A program made the translations under genes and the position numbers. The notes under the pieces are model-generated. The model saw only the letters and a list, made by a program, of their open reading frames with translations. It did no database searches and was not told the origin of the DNA. Shown here one piece after another: positions 58,795-64,000 of a stretch of DNA of 64,000 nt. The DNA comes from Dipteris shenzhenensis (taxonomy: Eukaryota > Polypodiophyta > Polypodiopsida > Gleicheniales): the NCBI GenBank assembly GCA_047967505.1, contig CM106541.1; one strand, written 5' to 3'. The number at the start of each line of letters is the position of its first letter. Within the stretch, counting starts at the first letter, position 1.

Positions 58795-58984
58795 AGTAAC
58801 CAGCTGGTTACTCTAGCCAGACTAACTGGCTCTGGTCTGGTTGGCTCTCAACTAGACCTCAACCATCTGTAGTCTAGTTAACCAATTATGGTCTGGTTAA
58901 CTAAAACTAAGGTTAGTTGGTCACACCTGGTTTGACTAACCAATCTAGTTTGGTTAGACCAACTAACTGAACCTCTAGCCAAGG
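58795..58984. repeat. Second dyad array, in the element interior
   Basis: This stretch holds a perfect 18-bp palindrome AGTAACCAGCTGGTTACT (58795-58812), AGCCAG/CTGGCT (58815-58831) and ten-base arms TAGTTAACCA/TGGTTAACTA (58875-58884 and 58894-58903). TAACCA/TGGTTA-type pairs follow near 58938-58957. The words GGTTA, CTGG and their complements dominate. The design is like that of the LTR array, but the arm sequences differ. Confidence 0.8.
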
Positions 58985-59056
58985 TTAACTAACCAAAGTT
59001 AGTCTAGCCAACTGGTTTGCCACCTCAGCAGTCCAGCTGGCTGCCACAAGTCAATG

Positions 59057-59266
59057 CCACTTCAGTTGTCTATCGGGCCTGCCACATCAGCACTTGCCAC
59101 GTGTCAAGTGGCCAGGTCAGGGCCACGTCAACCACCTGCATGCATTGCCACGTCATCACCACATGTGTTGATGCCACGTCACCTGCTGACCTGCCACGTC
59201 ACATGCTGCCTGGCTAGGCGCCACGTCAGCACAGTGCACTTGTCTGCCACGTCACAAAAGCCATGT
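59057..59266 (+). repeat. Array of CCACGTCA motifs
   Basis: Six exact CCACGTCA copies begin at 59123, 59148, 59174, 59194, 59221 and 59247. Near-copies CCACTTCA, CCACATCA, CCACGTGTCA and CCATGTCA lie alongside, at steps of about 20-27 bp. CCACGTCA has the ACGT core of plant bZIP sites (hexamer/C-box type). Open plus-strand frames here are repeat by-products. Confidence 0.85.
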
Positions 59267-59525
59267 CAGCTAAGGTGGCGGGTTTGGTTAGCGTCGGACA
59301 TCGTCGGAACCTTCTACGTGCAGCGCAGAGAATCGAAGGCAAAGAAGGAAGAAGTTCCCTTCATAGCTCACCTCTGTCGTTGCACTATGACTCGCTGCTT
59401 TGCACCTTCTTCACAACAAACGCCTCAGAAGCTCTTCTCTTTTTATTCACCCCACGCTTACCAACCGTCAACGCACACGTCGGAACACTGCTTTGGGGTC
59501 TTCAACATAGCGTCACGTGAATAAT

Positions 59526-59687
59526 TCACTTCACGGAGAGGCGTGTCGCTGCGTGGAGATCTTCGTCATCCAACTCTTCATCAGACGCACAGGCCCCTTG
59601 TGAAAGCGTATCTACAGCTTCACGACGACTGACTTCAGATTTGAACTCCCAAATCTCTACTTGTGTCACAATAGCTTTGCTGCCCAT
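59526..59687 (-). pseudogene. Possible gag start of the chromodomain element
   Basis: A short frame starting at the ATG at 59687, about 65 bp after the primer-binding site, reads MGSKAIVTQVEIWEFKSEVSRREAV and ends after 53 residues with an acidic DEELDDEDLH stretch. Position suggests the gag N-terminus, but no capsid motif follows. Confidence 0.35.
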
Positions 59688-59750
59688 GCGATGGCTTGCG
59701 GTTCTTTTCCCCTTGATTACTCCCACCGTGGAAGGTAGGGAGATCCTTAC

Positions 59751-59762
59751 GCTCTGATACCA
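59751..59762 (-). other. Primer-binding site of the chromodomain element
   Basis: The minus strand reads TGGTATCAGAGC, one base after the LTR end TTTCA. This is the initiator-Met tRNA type. It confirms the right-hand LTR as the 5' LTR. Confidence 0.9.
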
Positions 59763-59763
59763 A

Positions 59764-60614
59764 TGAAACTGGAACCTCTCGCTCTCATTTCTCTCATAAA
59801 TCTTACTCGTAAAGAACAGCAAAGACACTCTCTTTTCTCTCCCTCTCTCAACAGAAATACTAGGGCCCAAGACAATCGTCGGGCTATTACTTGAGAGAAA
59901 ACCGAGTACATGAGTTCAGCATAGAAGCTATACATACAAATTCAAACGTGAATGAATCATTACATGAGCTCTCAAGCTCTCCTTCTTGGCAACAAGCCAC
60001 TTGTCAATTTCTACTTTACTTTCCTAATTACATGCCACTAAGGGCAACTCTGGAGTCTTCGAAGCACTTGGTCACGCGAACCGCCTCCTAGACTCTTGTT
60101 AGGCTCCCGTAGCGCTTAGGAAAATAGCTCTTCCTAGTACTTGCAACAATTAATTAAAGCGCACCACCATGGCACCCATTAATTTTTAGCGCTTTGCATG
60201 CAAATAACAAACTGCGAACTAATTCTAGTCACCGTGGGCGTCCCTACTGAACACATGTGCACACATAACAAATATAAAAATATGTTTATTCTCGGGTTGA
60301 CCGAAGTCAATGCTCTTGATCATAATTAAGGGCTTTGACCAAGGATCGAGGCGCCTTAATTATAGTCAAGTCTCTCCAACCGAAGTTGGCACAACTCTCC
60401 AACCGAGGTTGGTACATCTTGGTTAACCGTAGTTAACCCTCTTGGCGCATATGCCAAGTCTCGTTGACCGAAGTCAACACTCTCTGACCGAAGTCAATTC
60501 TCTGACCATTAAAAGAACTCTTTGACCATAATTAACACATATGAAAACTCTTTGATTATGATCAAATAAATGGTCAACTGTACTTTGACTTAAGATATTT
60601 ACATTGTGGTGATA
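59764..60614 (-). repeat. 5' LTR of the chromodomain element
   Basis: The LTR is 851 bp, 443 bp shorter than its partner, mainly because the roughly 300-bp duplication of the U3 array and some dyads are absent. The start has changed to TATCACC from TGTCACC. Twelve dyads are centred at 60303, 322, 342, 362, 382, 405, 429, 449, 470, 490, 508 and 528, again about 20 bp apart. Confidence 0.9.
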
Positions 60615-60951
60615 GCCCACCTAGGCTGGCTTCCAGACAGCAAGGTGGAAGGGATCTAGACAAAGAGTCTACATATGCTTGAGGTGGAGCACACGGGCTC
60701 AGCGATCTAGAAGTGTCAGGCTTATAGTAGAAGGACCTTTTGGTATTGTATCCTGTCCTACTTTGTGGACGGACGGAAATATAAAGAGTTGCTTCTATAT
60801 TTGTCTCTGAGCATTGTTTATTTACTAGCTTGCACATCTATGCACATAAGTTAAGAAGTTTGTGATTCCACACCCCACATCACACTGTGTGAGCTCCTGG
60901 GCATTACTATCAGTCTTCCGTTGTGCGTACCCGCTGTTGGGTAATATCTAA

Positions 60952-62324
60952 CCACCCCGCCAAAGGAGAAGACCATATTGGATGCTCCCCGAAGGAACAA
61001 AGGGGCTGCTGGGCACCCCTCTAATGAATCTACTGAAGGGGATGATGCTTGAAAGGCCTGTGAGATGTCTGGGACTGCAGAGAACACCTCAATTATAATA
61101 ATTGATTGATATGCCACTCGAAGGAACTAAGAGATGGATGGCATGAACTGAGCCTGGTGCTGCAGAAGGACAAAGACTGATGAGCACACCTCTGATGTCT
61201 CAACCAAACTGCTGTCATCACCACGAGAACTGCCGGTGTAGACATTGGTCACTGCCACTGCTGGTGGCTCGCGTCTGATGAAGAGGAAACTGCATGAGGT
61301 TAGACCTCCCGCAATGGAGGACACAATGATGGGAAGGTGTTGTCATTCTCTCTGCTGACTAGTACTGCAATTGCTACCTCCCTAAAGAACTGAGGAAGGG
61401 GAATTGCAGAGGGAACTTCATTACTATCCTCCCGAACTACCAGGGAATCGTTAACCTACGTACTACTAATAGCTACACTTGCTCCTCCAACTACGAGCGT
61501 ATTCCCTCCTACACTCGTCCGGCAACCTCTTGAAACGCCCTCTCCTTCTGAGCATCACGACCAACGGGACTGGAAACTGAGCCCACTAGTCCTGAGCACT
61601 CATTATGAGAAGGTGAAATGTGAGTCATGCCAACTAAAACTGATGCGGCCAACTGGGCTCCAAGGGTGGAGGAATTGACTGTAACTGATGAAGAGGCTCG
61701 ATGGGTGGAAGACTCATCACACCTATCCGTTGCATCCCGAGCGTCCCCTTGGGTGGAAGTCCCAAGATGACTAGCTATGGGGAATAAACAACCCCCTCGG
61801 GTGGTGGACCCAAGAGGCTCATCTATGGCAACTGCTGATGGGTCTGACCTATCTCCAAGGATGGAAGACCCATCACTCATAGCTGTGAAAACCATATGCT
61901 CAAGTTGATCTAGCTGACTAAGCTCTCAGGGTAGAAGACCCAGTGAAACTAGCTGGGCATGATAAAGCTGTTGGACACGTAAAAGACCCATCAAATGTAC
62001 TCGCATGAGTTGAATGATCCCCTCGGGTGGGGACCCCAAGAGAATAAGCTACTGAAGCTAGATGATCCCCATGGGTGGTAGACCCAAGAAGCTCATCATC
62101 TACTTATGCTCACTGAGCTAAGCTGGTCCCAAGGATGGAAGACCCCTAAGAGGTGGCTGTAGAAATGGCTAGTGCTACCACTAGTCCGGGGCAAGGACAA
62201 AATACAAAATTAGAAAGTATCCCAGCCATTCTCCCTCCTCTGCTAATTGAGTCCCCATTACTAAGTTTTGCTGCCAAAACTCCCTCCAACCTAATTCAGA
62301 TCACAAGGACCGTATTGAAAAATG
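60952..62324 (-). other. Non-coding, repeat-rich interior of an LTR element
   Basis: No domain is recognised. The left part shares words with 54302-55151, such as TGGGACTGCAGAG. Short minus-strand frames (for example 61895-61509) are Ser/Thr/Gly-rich and follow the repeat. Confidence 0.45.
61680..62150 (+). repeat. Degenerate array of GGGTGGAAGACCCA motifs
   Basis: Nine copies of the theme GG(A/G)TGG(A/T)(A/G)GACCCA recur near 61711, 61753, 61800, 61858, 61929, 61978, 62023, 62075 and 62131, at 42-71 bp, with AGCTCAT or GAAGCTAG between. The motif pairs GGGT with ACCC, so each copy can form a small hairpin. Confidence 0.75.
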
Positions 62325-62735
62325 TAAAATGCGGGGACTAGTTGTGCGAAAATTAGATGAATCATAGAAGGAAGAACAAGTATGGTGTCTTTGAGATCTA
62401 CCTAACTATATTACACTGGTTTATTTATACATGATTGCCAAACCGGCATACAAAACTGCACTGAAACCACTCCCCTAACTACAACATGTGGGCGATGGAG
62501 CTATGCTGCGGAAATAGGATACCCAAACAGCGCCCATGGGAGCTAGATGCTAAAATGGGGGCGGGGGGGGAGGGGACCCTGTTTATATATAGGGGCTGGG
62601 AAAGGCCTGTTTTGGCCAACCCAACCAGCCTGAACTGGCCTGGTCGGGCTGTTTGCCCAGGTTGAGGCTGCCTATAAAAGGCCCCTCCCCCGGCCCACTT
62701 TCTATGCATTTCACTGCCCTTTTGAGGCCCCAATC
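62325..62735 (-). repeat. LTR Z, minus copy
   Basis: This is the reverse complement of 50770-51250, sharing ATGCGGGGACTAG, AAATTAGATGAATCAT, TTTATACATGATTGCCAAA and CACTTTCTATGCATTTC. Minus-strand TATATATAAACAGGG (62578-62592) is its TATA-like box. A C/G-rich run (62556-62577) is expanded here. Confidence 0.7.
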
Positions 62736-62818
62736 GTGCCAAATCTGCTGCGTAGGAGCTGCAATTGGCTGACAAGGTACCCAGTTGTCACTGCCACCTA
62801 GGCCCTGAAGCAAGTGAT

Positions 62819-64000
62819 GTTAGAAAATACCCAACAGAGGGTACAAACAGCGGAAGATTGATAGTAATGCCCAGGAGCTCACACAGTGTGGTGTGGGTGT
62901 GGAATCACAAACTTCTTTACTTATGTGCATAAAATAGATGTGCAGACTCATCAATAGACAATGAACCAGCCAGATAGAGAAACCACCAAAATATATATTT
63001 CCGTCCAAAACTATGGACACAATACAAAATAGATAGATCCAGAGTCCCACCAATGGTATGGTCCTCTGATCTAACCACCAGGTCCTTCTCCAATCTGCTG
63101 GCTATCTCTAGACTCGAGCCCGCATGCTCCACCTCGAGCGTCTGTAGACTTTCCGTCCAGTGTGTTCTTCTCCACCTCACTGCCTGTGAATCAGCCTAGG
63201 TGGGCAGCCCCTGCCAAGCTATGTCTGCAGCACACAGGTCCCCTTGGTCCTCCTGAATGTAGGCCCCAAGATAACTGTTCCACTGCTCCAACCTGCTTGT
63301 GAATGCATGCTCCAAAAGATGATGATCTCAGCACCTTGCTGCCCTAGAAGACAGCCAAGGTCCAGCCCCTTCCTGGCTACGTCTGCAGCCCTTCAAGCAC
63401 CCTCTCACCTCCTGGATATAGGTCCAGAGGGTGGCTTCCTGCTGCTCCTTTCTGCCTCCTGGAATGCTGGCTGCTGGATGATTTGTGAGGCATCAAGCCT
63501 CTCCTTTTATAGGCCCTAAGGCCTGCTGTAGAAAACCGACCAGCCAGCTTCATACTGGCCGACCAGTCTGCTGCTGGTCCAGCCCTTTAAGGGCTCACAA
63601 AACTAGGCCTTTATGGCCCACACTTTTAGGGCTTTTGGCCCTCCAATCTAGGCAAGGGCCCAGCCCCTAGGTCAGCCCTATATAAGGCCTGGTTGGCTGC
63701 CTCAAAGCAGCCACGTGGCACTGCACCACTGGCCCAGGCCATATGCACCCTATTGCAGCGTTCCTGCAGGCTCCAGCCTGCCCTGTTTGCAGCGCCATGA
63801 TTGTGCCTCTCTGCTGCAGCATCCTTGCCTCCTGCCAGGTCTATACCAGCCCCGTACAACCACATATGCATCCCATACCTTCTCCGTACTAAAGCGCCGT
63901 CTGTCCTTGCTGGAAATCCCTGCGCAATCAGGCTGCTGCAGGTCCCTGATGTCCACATGTCTCTTCTCTGGGCATCTTCTACCCTAGGTCTCCCTCCCCC
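62819..64000 (-). repeat. LTR X, minus copy, running off the window
   Basis: The terminus TGTTAGAAAATACCCAACAG and the next 350 bp match 51724 onward and, reversed, the end of the plus copy at 60951. Minus-strand TATA-like CCTATAAAAGGAG lies at 63503-63515, with GACCAG/CTGG(T/C)C dyads beyond it (63538-63580). Whether the right end of the LTR is reached before 64000 is unclear. Confidence 0.7.

Larger units (their letters stand above)
55820..60614 (-). mobile_element. Chromodomain Ty3/gypsy element (internally deleted)
   Basis: The element is flanked by the exact 5-bp duplication GCCCA (55815-55819 and 60615-60619). On the minus strand it has a 5' LTR (60614-59764), primer-binding site, leader, the end of RNase H, integrase with chromodomain, a polypurine tract (complement of 57114-57124) and a 3' LTR (57113-55820). 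Protease, RT and almost all of gag are missing; RNase H sequence meets leader-type sequence near 58780. Chromodomain integrases can steer insertion toward marked chromatin. The element lies inside LTR X. Confidence 0.92.
55152..60951 (+). mobile_element. LTR X, plus copy, split by the chromodomain element
   Basis: The LTR starts TGTTGGAATGGTCACC, has TATA-box CCTATATAAAGAGGCC at 55666-55681, and is interrupted at 55820. It resumes at 60615 and ends near 60951 (GGGTAATATCTAACCA). The last part matches, in reverse complement, the starts at 51724 and 62819. Without the insert the LTR is about 1.0 kb. Confidence 0.75.

Noticed and set aside
59054-59524. 156-codon plus-strand frame
   Set aside because: Its first half is the translation of the CCACGTCA array and its second half is the antisense of the element leader.

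Overview
This is a eukaryotic nuclear window from a land plant, and the style of its PPR genes suggests a fern (Ceratopteris/Adiantum-like; this is inference from remembered family style, not from a search). The evidence for a plant is an E-class pentatricopeptide-repeat (PPR) gene, a CIP7-family (COP1-interacting-protein-7-like) gene with GT-AG introns, the last exon of a WDR5-type WD40 gene, and a dense mosaic of plant Ty1/copia, Ty3/gypsy, LINE and Helitron-like remnants. There are no bacterial operons, CRISPR arrays or rRNA genes, and I recognised no tRNA gene.

Layout. 1-3.5 kb: degenerate DNA with one unassigned open frame, a short direct repeat pair and a small dyad cluster. 3.5-11.2 kb: a minus-strand PPR pseudogene split in two by a Ty1/copia element (Copia-1, 5068-10323). 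11.7-14.6 kb: a (TG)n/(AG)n microsatellite, a decayed Helitron-type helicase plus endonuclease, and inverted LTR termini with a primer-binding site. 14.8-21.7 kb: low-complexity DNA, including a hairpin-motif array (16681-17505), a compound 21-bp-period satellite (18030-19040) and a Ty3 RT relic. 21.6-25.6 kb: a copia gag relic with an internal tandem duplication, then a compact non-autonomous copia element with two LTRs. 26.5-28.2 kb: the CIP7-like gene fragment. 30.3-45 kb: a copia 5' LTR, a truncated Ty3/gypsy element with a 1.28-kb LTR, a LINE relic and a second, nearly complete copia element (Copia-2). 45-49 kb: duplicated non-coding DNA. 49.3-49.6 kb: the WDR5-like terminal exon. 50.7-64 kb: a nest of at least three LTR families (here called X, Y, Z), into which a chromodomain Ty3 element (55820-60614) inserted with a perfect 5-bp target duplication.

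The most striking signal is in the LTRs of that chromodomain element. Its U3 region carries a string of short inverted repeats (5-7 bp arms around a roughly 4-bp spacer) whose centres recur about every 20 bp: 17 consecutive dyads at 56379-56713, about 11 more at 56819-57028, and 12 in the other LTR at 60303-60529. The arm sequences differ from dyad to dyad but stay complementary (for example CCAAC/GTTGG, GGTTAAC/GTTAACC, CTTGGC/GCCAAG, GTTGAC/GTCAAC, CTGAC/GTCAG). Many arms are also TTGACC, the W-box core bound by WRKY factors. Similar dyad strings lie near TATA-like sequences in other LTR-like sequences here.

The host genes look independent of one another: an organelle-RNA-type PPR protein (dead), a CIP7-type protein (frameshifted fragment) and a WDR5-type H3K4-methylation scaffold (only its last exon is visible). 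Most of the remaining DNA is transposon debris, and most transposon reading frames are broken.
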